DNA of 64,000 nucleotides, taken from the NCBI GenBank assembly GCA_017590115.1, contig JAGGNK010010226.1, positions 4,685,732 through 4,749,731 of the forward strand. The letters run 5' to 3'. The notes below the pieces were generated by a model. It ran no database searches. It was not told the origin of the DNA and saw only the letters and a list, made by a program, of their open reading frames with translations. Positions 51,041-61,800 of this stretch are shown piece after piece (position 1 is the stretch's first letter; every line of letters starts with the position of its first letter). A program made the translations under genes and the position numbers. This DNA is from Montifringilla adamsi. Lineage: Eukaryota; Chordata; Aves; Passeriformes; Passeridae.

Positions 51041-54000
51041 AAATTTTTTTTGCACCATTCACTGCTGAGAACCCTGAAAAAAAATTAAAATTGTCTGTTT
51101 TAAATAAGCAGACTAAAAATTCATTAAGGAGGAGAAGAAAGAAGAGCTTATTAACGCATTGATGAATCAATCAACAAAGCGCATGTAGCATCACAGAATA
51201 CTGAAGGTGCCTTAAATTGGGATGAAGCTGGAAGGAATTTTAAAAATATAGATTTCTTTTTCCACTTATGAACGTCACATATTTTTACATGACTAAAAAA
51301 ATGTTTGTTATCTTTCCTTAATTTACTTATGACAGTTGATATTTTTTTCTATTTCATCTATTTCAGATGTTAAAAGATGACAACATCTAAGTGACTAAGG
51401 TACATAAACTCCAATGAAATATTGAAGTGTTTAAACTAATTCTTTACAGACAAGAGAAACAATATTTAACAATTTCATCAGAATCTTCCCTGAATGCAGG
51501 ATAATCACAAATAACTTGCTTAGGCAGAGGCAAAATCTCAGAAAGTACATAAAAGCAGGTTTGGATGCTAACATTCTGAAGGAAAAAACAAACAAACTTA
51601 CAAAACAGCCTCCAATATAAACAATTATGTCAAATTTCTAAAAAAGATTTGTGAAAGTCCTTCACTTAAAAAAAGCCAAAAAATAAAACCACAACTTTCT
51701 ATGAAGTTCTCTTGTATTCCTGATTCTGTGTTCACTCTTACATTCTGTTATTCGCTGAGACTAATAATGGAATTTTAGGCATGATCTGTATTCAGGACAA
51801 TCCTCACAGGACAGTTACAGGTGGCAAAGGAGCTATAGCACAACCATTCACTTTTGAGGCAAGGAGCTTGAACTTAGCCAGTTACCCTGGAATTTCCCCA
51901 CTGGTACTACACAGCAAAGTTGAGCTGTTTGATTTGCTTTCTGTCACAAAAAGTTCTACCCCACATCATTTGTTAATGTATTTTTTTTTGTCCCCAAACC
52001 ATCTCTTAAGACTAGTTCAATTTCAGACAAGCGCCATTTGTGAATTATGCAACCTTAAAGATTTCTCAGCCTCAATTCAAATTCACATTTCCTCTCTTGC
52101 ATCCAGTCCAACTTGCTGTGAACATCTCAAACAGCAGGTAGTTACTCCATTCATTTTTAGCTGTGTTGGAAACCATCAAATCATAGACATGGCCAAGAAA
52201 CCCAGGCAAGCCGGTCACAGCCTGAAAGTCTCTTTCAGAAGTGTTCTGGCATTAAAGACATTGCTGAGGGAAAGCCAATTGAAAGTGCCATCCAAACAAG
52301 GTAATAAACAGATAATAACATACACTCTGTAGCAAAGGGGAGTTGCCAGGAAGCCTGCTGAAACCTCAGAGTTGCAGATCAGTCTCTCCTGACAGACCTC
52401 CGTGACTCTTGAAAAAGTAACAAAAAGATCCACAGAAGAATTACTTTTTTCAAGTATTAATAGTGTAATATTTACATAAGATCTTTGGAAATAACAGAGT
52501 ATCTTGGATTACGATAGATTTCTTTTTTATCCTCCCCTCTCTTCCAAAGATAAAGGAAAAAGCTCAAAGAAACAGGACTTACAGATGACAACCTTCATGC
52601 CTCACCAGGAAAATCTCTTATGCTTTATTTCACTGACATTCAGATTTCTCTGCCACCTGCCATACACTCTAATGACATTTTCAACAGAGATGGATGAATG
52701 ATCTTTCATATTCTGAACAAAATGGGCACAAATGCTCTAAGTCACTCCCTGTCAAACCTTCTCTGATCTTCATAGAATCAGGTGTTGGAATTACACTGCT
52801 ACTGTTCCAATACTTCTTACTGGTACCAGCAATTTTTCTCTACTCAGATTACTGTTTAAGAACAGAGATCTGGTTATGATTAACTTCTAGAAGTAAAGAC
52901 CTAATGTCATTTAGCTATTACACTATTTCCATCATCTCCTGCATTGTGAATCTTAACACTGATGTTAAATTAATATGTGGTTTCAGCTGCCACAAGTTTT
53001 CCATTCTTCTTCCTTATTATTTCTTTCCTCTCTCATTCAACATTTGTACACTACACTTGGGAGATAGATTTGATCGGACTTCTCCTTTCACATTAGTATT
53101 TTTGCTCATTACTGTATCTGAATTGTTTGATAAACACATCAGTGGCACAGGGGTAATTGTAAATCAAATCACTTCTTTGATCCTCACATTTGCTATGACT
53201 TCTCTAAGTGCAGTGCTTAATTCTAATTGAAACTGCTGATAAATGTGAGCCTCTTCTGCCAACAGCTATCCTCTTATTAGCTTTTCTTTCAACATTCTAT
53301 ATTTGCAATGCTCAGCAAAGCTCAACTGCAGCAATAAAGCCTCAGCTGTTTCCCCTTGTTCCCAAGAGCTATGAAATCCACTCCAGATTTCTTATGCATT
53401 CGTCTATATATCTAACTGCATACATACAGATCTGCATATACAATATCTTGTCTATGATTGAGTATTAGAACTCAGTTTCATTTAAATCTTTTGGGCTTTT
53501 TTTCTACACAGTGAGGGAGAAGGAACACATTTCAACTTTTCATTTCCTGAAGTTCCTCTACATTACTTCAACACAAATGGACAGTTAAGAACCACTCCCA
53601 GTTTGCACAACATTTGAACAACAATAAAAGAACCTAAAGGGATATCTTGGTGTAGTTCCTTTGGGTGAATTAGGTGCAATTTGAAGATTTGGAAGTAATT
53701 ACTTTCACACTGAGGCTATAAGGAAAGAATATTCTCACTTCCATATTAGAAAGAGTAGCCCAAACGATTTGAGGGATCTGTGTGTATGTATATACACACA
53801 CACTGAAAAAAAACCAACCCAAAAACATAGGATGGCAGCTCTGCTCTGTCAATTTACTGGACTATTTTTTCATGTTCTGAGTGACTCCATCTGGCAATGC
53901 ATGAGAGAATTCCTTTATTCAAGGAGTTTCTCTTTTCTCAGTATTTTTCTGTCTTTGGAGGTCTGCAGCACAGAGAGCAGCACCACACAATAAAGTTGTG

Positions 54001-55643
54001 AATTGATCTAGTAAAAAGGAGCTTTCAGAGCTAAATGGCTATTTTGTTAACATTTTAGACCAACACATTGACCTTGCAATATAAAAAGACTAAAACAGAC
54101 AAATATTTTAAAACATTTTGTTTTATGAGTTTCAGCGCAGAAATAACCACCCTTCATAAAGTCCACGTCTGAATGAGAGAGTCAATATTCCCACAGTGCT
54201 TTCAAATTCGCTAGAATGTTACATTTCATACTGCTTAGTTTTTAATGCCTCATTCTGCTCCCAAGTCCAATGACAGAAGTCACTTGGAACCGTGTAATGA
54301 TTTTATTACAGGCACTTCTGTTCTTGCATTTCTCATCATTCTTCTTATTTGTTGGTTACAGTCGATTGTTACGCATTGCTTCAAATTAAATTTTAAGCAA
54401 TTTGGGGAAGTAGCACAGTGGATATTCACAGAGTACATTAGCATAAGGAAACTAAACCCTCTATGTTTCCCCTGTTGTCAGTGAAAAGGCAAAAATGGTT
54501 TCAAATCCCTTCCCACTCTGGAAGTAACACCAAACTTCACCAGAGCTGTAGCCTCTACTTTCACTGGCAAAAGGACAAGTTGGTAGAAGCTAATTGTCTC
54601 AAAGTGATGTTACTAAAATGCAAATAAGAAGATAAATACACACAAGAAGAGCCATAAGGGTCAGTTGAAAAAAATCTAGCCAACACAGTATGCTGCCTCT
54701 CATGGCAAAATGTAGAGACTAGCTGGGGAAGCAAAAAAAGAAACAACAGCTGTGAGAAATTAGTTTCCTCAAGTATTCCCTGAGCTTGCAACAGAGATAT
54801 TTCCTCAACTGAAGCACATCTCTGTGTTCAGGACCTTTGATGGATTCTCTCATCCCAGAAGTTCCCTGTTTCTCCTGCTTGGCTCATTGCTAACTTGAGC
54901 ATTCAGAGCACTCCCCGTGCTCCTTGCTTCCAGCCCTTTACCTGAAGAACCACCTCCTCTCCTTTGGCTGAGCATGCTGTGTATCTGATTCATGTAACAT
55001 TCTAGTCCTATATCCAGTCCCCTCAAGTTTCTAAATTTCCATGGGTACATCTTTAGGCTAGAGGCAAATTTGCAGATACTGCATGTTTATTTCAGAACTG
55101 TGATGTAGTTTGTGTTTTACAAAGAGGGTGCTAAGCATCAGCAAAAGCACAACTCTGAGAAACTAGACACTAATTCAAGGAAAAGATGATAGAGAGAAGT
55201 AGACAGAGTTTTCCTTGACCAAGCAGAAAACCAACAAATGGCAAACAGCACTTCTTATCATGGAAAAATTGATAAGCCACGTCAGAAGCATACAATTCTC
55301 TACTGCCACCAACAAAAAAACCCTCAGTACTTTAATTATAATGTTAAACCAATGTTATGAGACCCAGCTCCTTCTAGGACGCTACTTGTGACAGTCAAAC
55401 TTGCTTTGACTTGATCATAATGAACTCAATACTTTTTAACACTGGATAGAAAAAGTCAGCAAGCAGGTGGTTTTGGAGTAAAAGCAAACAACAAGCTCTT
55501 AAGTAAAGAACACCAACCATTTTCTGCTCCTCAACATTCTCTAAAACATGTCAGTTTGGTATTTGATACTTAAATTTTTTCCAAAATACTTACTCACCCA
55601 CTGTTTTGGATAACAACATTTGTTGACTTCATTTTCAGGAAGA
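51041..55643. other. AT-rich non-coding stretch with one long chance-like frame
   Basis: No gene is supported. The longest open frame in the window, 183 codons on the plus strand at 51781-52332, has no recognisable domain, low-complexity Ser/Leu/His-rich composition and no promoter or splice context that convinces me. A TGTGTATGTATATACACACACA patch lies near 53780. Nothing else was identified. Confidence 0.55.
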
Positions 55644-55648
55644 GGAGC

Positions 55649-56363
55649 TGTCTTAGGTTGCAAATGCAAGATGTGGCTGGGGGTGTGCATTCTATTGCCA
55701 TCTGTTAGAGGTGGGGCAGTTATCTCCTGCTAATTGGGTCAGCTGCTTAAACCAGGTGGGCCTGTTTTTCTTTCTCTTCCACAACCAATCCTCCCTCTGG
55801 GAAATACCTTCTGTTAATGGGACATTGAGTGTCACTGCATGACTGGAAAAAATTACAGCATCCCGCTGGGAGAAGCGCTGCCTAGGGGGAGGAGCCAAGC
55901 ATTCCTACCTGGATATAATCTGAGATTTGGAACACCACAGGCAGCCTTTTCTTACTGGATTCTCAGAGGAGCAGCTTTCTTTTCCACTGGACTCCCAGAG
56001 GGAAACCAGGCCTATCTACACCACCACTGGACCTTCAGAGGAAAACTCCACCCTTCTACAGGATCCCTGCTCCACCAGAACCACATCTGCCACTCCAGGA
56101 GGACTGCAGCCATCATTTAATGGGACTGCTACCAACAGGAGTGTCAGGTGATATTTCTGACTGTTAGTGCTGTTTTGTATTACTGCATTTCTTATTTTTC
56201 CTAATAAAGAACTGTTATTCCTAATCCCATACCTCTGCCTGAGAGTCCCCTTAATTTCAAAATTGTAATCAATTGTAATTCAAAAGGGAGGGGGTTTCCA
56301 TTTTCCATTTCAAGAGAGGCTCCTGCCTTCTTTAGCAGACACCTGTCTTTTCAAACCAAAACA
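55649..56363 (+). mobile_element. Solo LTR of an endogenous retrovirus (ERVL-like)
   Basis: The 715-base element begins TGTCTTAGGTTG and ends CAAACCAAAACA. These ends are imperfect inverted repeats (9 of 12 positions) with the TG...CA termini of LTRs. It is flanked by GGAGC (55644-55648) and GTAGC (56364-56368), a 5-base target-site duplication with one mismatch; 5 bases fits ERVL-type elements. A poly(A) signal AATAAA lies at 56203-56208 within TTTTTCCTAATAAAGAACTG, and a weak TATA-like GATATAATC at about 55912. No second LTR or internal retroviral coding region is adjacent, so this is a solo LTR left by recombination between two LTRs. The two open frames inside it (55839-56151) are not genes. 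The family resembles songbird LTRs that I remember, but I cannot name it with certainty. Confidence 0.85.
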
Positions 56364-56368
56364 GTAGC

Positions 56369-58384
56369 CTAATATGCATGACAAAAAGAGTGTAAATAAG
56401 ACAATGCAAATATAAACCAGTAATTTTGGTATTACTACAGCATTTTATCATGCTTAGTGATGGAAAAGAACCATACTGAAATGCTCCTGAAACTCGGAAA
56501 AAAAGAAAAAAGTTCCAAACTGTTGGCAATATTTTCTGATGCTGGTATAAGACAGAGGGAGTGGAACAAAGACTCTAAGGAGTGACAGACAAAGGTGATC
56601 TGGAAAAATGAAGAAAAGCAGGTGTTCTAAAAAAACTAATTATTACCAGTTTTTACTTTGTCATTTATATCAGTCATATGAAGAAAATAGTTTTATACTC
56701 TTTATTACTGAAACAAATGAGCACATAGACTAATGCTCATGGAACACTAGAATAGTGCTCTTTATTTCTAGTTACCAATGTACAGACAGAGAAATCTTTC
56801 CTGACCCAAAGAAAATGTCTTGAAATCCTGAAGGACATCTAAAATTACACCAGCACAACTTGACTGAACATAACAATTTCCTAGAAAAACCCTTCCATTT
56901 ATGCAATTTCTTCTGTATCTGTTTTTTCTGATTATGAGTAATTAGAAAAGGTCTGACAAGTTCTTTCAAGAAAACTTGAAGGCTCCTGACCCTGCAAGCC
57001 CTGTACATATGCCCAACGTCATCATGTCAGTGATAGCACTATTGTGGTTTAAATTACTGACTGGAAAGGGCTATCTGCAAAGCAGAGCCTCAGTCTCTAA
57101 AAAGTTTCTTCCTTTATACAGGCTCAGTTTCCCAAATGACAGAAGATAAGAAAATTGTTAGGAACAAGGAACAAAGTTTTTTTTTTTTTTTTTTTTAAAC
57201 AGCAGCATCACAAAAGGGTCAATGCTGTAGCAAGGGAGCTGACATGGAACCAAGAATAAAATGAAGTAAAAGTAACCCCCCCCCCGCCCCCCCAAAAAAA
57301 AAAACCGGAAAAAACCACACACACGCACAAAAAAACCCCAACAAGTCAGCTTAAAGGGAATTCACAGACCATAAGAAATACCTCATGACAAATTGGCTGA
57401 GGAGGACATGGAGATAGTTAAAGGGATGCTGATGTTTTCAGAGACAGAAGTAGGAAGAAAAGATTGAAAGTTGTGAATCTGAATCCCTGAAGGGAACATT
57501 AAGCTAAAGAAGTCTATTCAAGCACATTAAGGCAGAGCTTATTTGTACATTCTGCAGCTGAAGCAAATATTCAGAACCAAGGAAGATTACTACTATTTAA
57601 AATGTTATAAAGACAATCTCATATAGACTTGTCAAGTAAGACAAGAAAAGACAAGACTGAGAAAATGAGGATTTTACTGTTCAAGATTTCAAGCTAATGT
57701 GCTAATCACACCAACTCCCCCTTCAATTCCTTCCTCTTCAGTAGAGCAACTGGCTAAGTGATAGAATGAGGTAAGTTTCCCAAATGGTCACACTTTTTAC
57801 CTGAAGGAACATTTAATTTACTCTATGTTTTATGTTAAGTACAAGTACTTTTATGTTAAAAGGATCCTCTAGGGCTTCTGTGATGAAAGACTTAGAGATT
57901 ACCTGCTGCTTCTCTCCCTCGCCCCCAAGCACTTATCTAAGAATACTCTGAGACATACAGGTACACGAACTCCTGCCATACAGTGCACAGGAGAAGCAAT
58001 CTCAAGGCAGAGAAAAAAAGAAAGAAAAACACCACCACATCTGAGTACCAATATCAAACCTGTCCCACAGAAATGTACTATGAAATTGTAAATTCACTCC
58101 CATCCCTATTCCTTACCCCAGAATCAAGTAAGTAGACAAGGCCCATGTGCACTGTACTAAAAAGCAGGACACACTGTTGGCAAGGGTGAGAGATGGGGGC
58201 CCAGGTGGTAAATTTCTCAACCCTGTTGTTGAGCAAAAGCAGTCATTCAGTGCTCCAGGAAAATACCAGACTGATAATCAAGAAGGAGGGGCAGATAAAA
58301 CCTTCCTGAGGCAACTGGGAAAAGACTCACTGTCACAGGAGCTGTGTCTCATAAGCCTCTGGTATCCGCTGTCAATACAGTGGG
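56369..58384. other. Non-coding stretch, no gene supported
   Basis: No gene was identified. A 20-base T run is at 57177-57196, and a C10-G-C7 tract is followed by 11 A at 57276-57304. The section 58147-58384 has open frames continuous with the CR1 fragment downstream, but I cannot align it to CR1 by eye. Confidence 0.6.
57276..57304. repeat. C10-G-C7 tract followed by A11
   Basis: A run of ten C, one G and seven C is followed directly by eleven A. The complementary strand carries 17 G in 18 bases. Such tracts can form G-quadruplex or i-motif structures and are error-prone in sequencing and assembly. Confidence 0.9.
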
Positions 58385-58800
58385 GTCAGAGGAAATCCAG
58401 ATGCTCAAGATACCAAAAGGAATGAGTAGAATCAACAGTATTGCATCCTGGAATGCAAAGAGAAGATTTCAGCCTCTGCAGGGACCTCCTTGGAAAGATG
58501 CCATGGGAAACTGCCAGGGCAAAGGGACCCAGCTGGCTCAAGTTCAAGGTCAGCCTTATCAGAACACGAGAACAGTTCATCCCACTTTGCAGAAATCCAG
58601 CAAGGCCAGCACAGATAAAAGGAGAGCTCGTGGCTGAGTTCAGGCACAAAACAAAAGGACACAGAATCCAAAAGCAGGGACGGCTGCTTGGGAGAAATAC
58701 AGACACGGGCTGCATAGGTGGGAGTAGAATCAGCAATGCATAGCTGGAGTTCAAACTAGCAAAAGAGAAGATGGGCAGGAAGAAGAGTTTCTGCATGCAC
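58385..58800 (+). mobile_element. CR1 LINE internal ORF2 fragment (linker before RT)
   Basis: The plus strand encodes a decayed version of the CR1 ORF2 stretch between the endonuclease and reverse transcriptase domains. Readable pieces are REDFSLCRDLLGKMPWETA, then KGPSWLKFKVSLIRTREQ, then FIPLCRNPARPA and a basic FRHKTKGHRIQKQG. These match the 'ADF.LFRDLLGRIPWE.A ... W..FK..... ARPAWL.KEL' pattern of avian CR1. The nucleotide run to about 58800 (GGAGTTCAAACTAGCAAAAG) also follows CR1. It is cut at both ends, contains frameshifts and cannot function. It lies in the opposite orientation to the CR1 3' ends in this window, so it is an independent insertion. A minus-strand 141-codon frame over the same DNA is a shadow. 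Confidence 0.78.
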
Positions 58801-61800
58801 ACTGCCAGCAAAAGAAAGCCTGAGGAGAGTGATGGCCCTGCTCAGAGAGGCAGCAATCCCAGTAACAAGCAACAATAGTGCAGAACTCAGTGCCTTTGCC
58901 ACAGCTGTTTTGACAAGTCTCAACTACAATACAAGTACTAAATATGAACCAATTCCTTCTGGAGTCCTTCATTGTGGAAATATTTTCACCCAATACCTGT
59001 CATTTACCACATGTTATCACATAGTACAGAGCCTTGTCCCCAACTCCTAAAAAAACAACCCCTCCTCATTAATTTTTCCATATGAAATTTGTTTGCAAAA
59101 TCATGGCCACTGACTTAGCGCATACCTTCTGGACACATCAAAGCATGTCCAGGGTCATTTTCCATATTCAAAAACTTTCAAGTTTGTTAAAAGCATTTTA
59201 CAGTTTTAATTATGTCTGTATCTGCCAACCTATTGCTCAAGAGACAGATGTAATTTCATAATTTGAATCATTTTCTAAGCTGGTCTCCCACCGCATAACC
59301 AGCGGAAGAGCCATGCCTGGACTGGCAATTCACCAGTGCAGTGGCCTGACCAAGGCACCCAGAAAGGTCAGACAAGACTGATAACAAAGGCATCCAGGGA
59401 TCAGTTTCATTCCATCTTTTGATCATGTGGTGATAACATCTGCAGGGCCACTGCCACCTTTGCTCAACAGGGGCAAGTAAGTCCCAAGCCTGTCAGCAGC
59501 TATGTGAATAATTGGCTATTGAAATGTTCAGTTCTGTTCCTTTACCATTTCTACACTGATTATTTAGTATCACTGTAATAATTTGTTGTTATATATGTAT
59601 ATATTTGGTTTTCTAGAAAGCATGTTTAAACCCAAAAGGTCCAAATCCTTATGATTTTAATATGTATTTTCCTGTTTTGTGTTCCAAATCTCAGTCTCAG
59701 CATCCAAAAATCACACAGGCTGTTGCACTGCTGGGTACGAAGGGAAGCACTGAAAAAAACCAGCAAGATTTTCCAAGTTCATCCCGTGTTCAATATCCCA
59801 GCTCCTGACATTTGTTTTCAGAGCTAGTGCAGCAGATAAGCTATACAGATAGCAGAGAGAAGTCATGCCAACAAAGCCAGATATGCAAATCAAAGTTTTG
59901 TGCCAACACATTTCTGACAAGGGCCCAAAGACTTTGTGGACATGGGGAGAAAGACAAAGGTTTTAACTTTTTGCTGATTCAGAAGTTAATACTAGCTAAA
60001 TATATTCTCTCTCACTCATCTGTAGATATAAGTAGCTTTTTTTGGGTTTGGTTGGGTTTTTTTATTGGCACATTGTGATACTAATTCAAGTCTAGAAGAA
60101 TGCTATGGAAAAAAATAGTACTGTGAAAGCATCTTACGATTGCTTCCCCTTTTTTCTGAGAATAAAGCATTATATCACAGAGAACGGTTAAAATGACAGA
60201 AGTTGAACTTGAAATGGAGGAAAAATTACACATTGGCCTTCTGAACATGGATGAATTTCAACTCTACAATTTCCTTTAAGTGTTTTCATTCACATGTATG
60301 ACTGATACTTAGAGTATCAGTTCTGTTCTATAACTGGATGTCTCTGACCCACAAGAAGAGCACAAAGTCATACTTCCTAAAAATTACTGACACTGATAAT
60401 ATTTTCACTGTGAATATAACCTTTCATGGGTGAGAAAGGTGTAGTGTGTTACCAAATGTAAAAAAAATGAAACAAGGAAAGTGGAAGAAATATTCACCAT
60501 CAAAATAATAGTAATCCCTAGAATATTAACAAATGAAATTAATAGCCATGAGACCTGAAATATCCTTCAGTACAGTTTTTTCCTTTTTCCTGTAGAGACC
60601 TCTATCATAGACTGAGATCTCCATAATATCTGACAGATGAATTAAACAAATGTTTACATTTCAGAAATGTTTATTACTATTAAGAATTAAGTTAATACTA
60701 TGTACATTTAAAAGATCTTTGAGTCCAAAAATATTCTTGAATCAGTTTTACCTAAATGTTATACCACTGATCATAGGTATACAGCACAGTCTTACATGTG
60801 CAAGAAGTCCAGTGTCAGATGTCATCTGACACATCTGCTTGAAACATTAGTGATTTTCTGATTTTAGCGAAATTAACACCTAGGGCTTTTATATTGCTGA
60901 GTACCTGACTGCAGACTGCAGTATGACTCCCCATTTTTCATCTCACCAACCTACTGAGTCTTCTCTGCTTCATTGTTTCAGCACCTCCTCTAAGAAAGGA
61001 ATTTTTTTTTCACTTCCCTCAGCTGACAGCACCAAACAAGCGGTAAACAGGAGAGCTGCAATTATTAGGTACCTGCTTCTGACACCTACTTTCTACTCAT
61101 AGACAGTCCTCTGCTTACCACAATCACTTCATTTACCAAGAAAAACTTGGTGAAGGACAGGTTTTGGCATCAGCTCTTTATTTGGTTTCTATTTGACATG
61201 AAATAGCTGAAGTTTAAGATCCAGGCACTCAAGAGATGGAGTAATATCCAGTTAAGCTCTGTAAATCCCATACTTTTACATTGGTAAACCCTAATATCTT
61301 CCTAGTCAAAGAAAAGAAAAATTAAATAACTAAATAAACGATAGTATGTCTCTTTTGTGGTTTGAAAATGGTAGGGGATAAAATGAGAGTAATAATATCC
61401 ATTTAACTTTACAAATGAAATAAACTATACAGCATTAAGTGTCATTATTTTAATTAGCTAGAGTGATTAATCTTCCTCTAGATACCAGGTCCTGTGAGAC
61501 AGATATTCCCTCCTAAACAAATACGATGCTATCACTGTGGACATGCAAAACACAAGGTCTGGCAAGAAACAATATGGGATTGTTTTGTAATTAATTAATA
61601 TATACCCTTAGATTTGATGTGTAAGAGCCAGAACTACTCAGTTGTTCCTCAAGCATTTCTCACAGGACCATCATTTTGTACCATCCAAGTATGTCTTATG
61701 GTAAGCATTAATTTATATTGGCAGGAAATGTTGGAAGAGAGCCATGTGTCAGCTTTTCAAATGCAGGCTTGCACCTCCGATATTATAGCAGCAGGTACAA

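Noticed and set aside
51190..51250. Possible CR1 tail (ATCACAGAATACTG)
   Set aside because: A single short word matches, and the following bases do not follow the CR1 pattern.
52770..52812. CATAGAATCA word as a CR1 end
   Set aside because: The ten-base word alone is expected by chance, and the following sequence does not match CR1.
55839..56151. Two overlapping Pro/Thr-rich frames of 93 and 74 codons
   Set aside because: Both are inside the solo LTR, between its promoter-like and poly(A) regions, where no coding sequence is expected.
58386..58811. 141-codon minus-strand frame
   Set aside because: It lies opposite the plus-strand CR1 ORF2 fragment and has no domain; it is a shadow frame.
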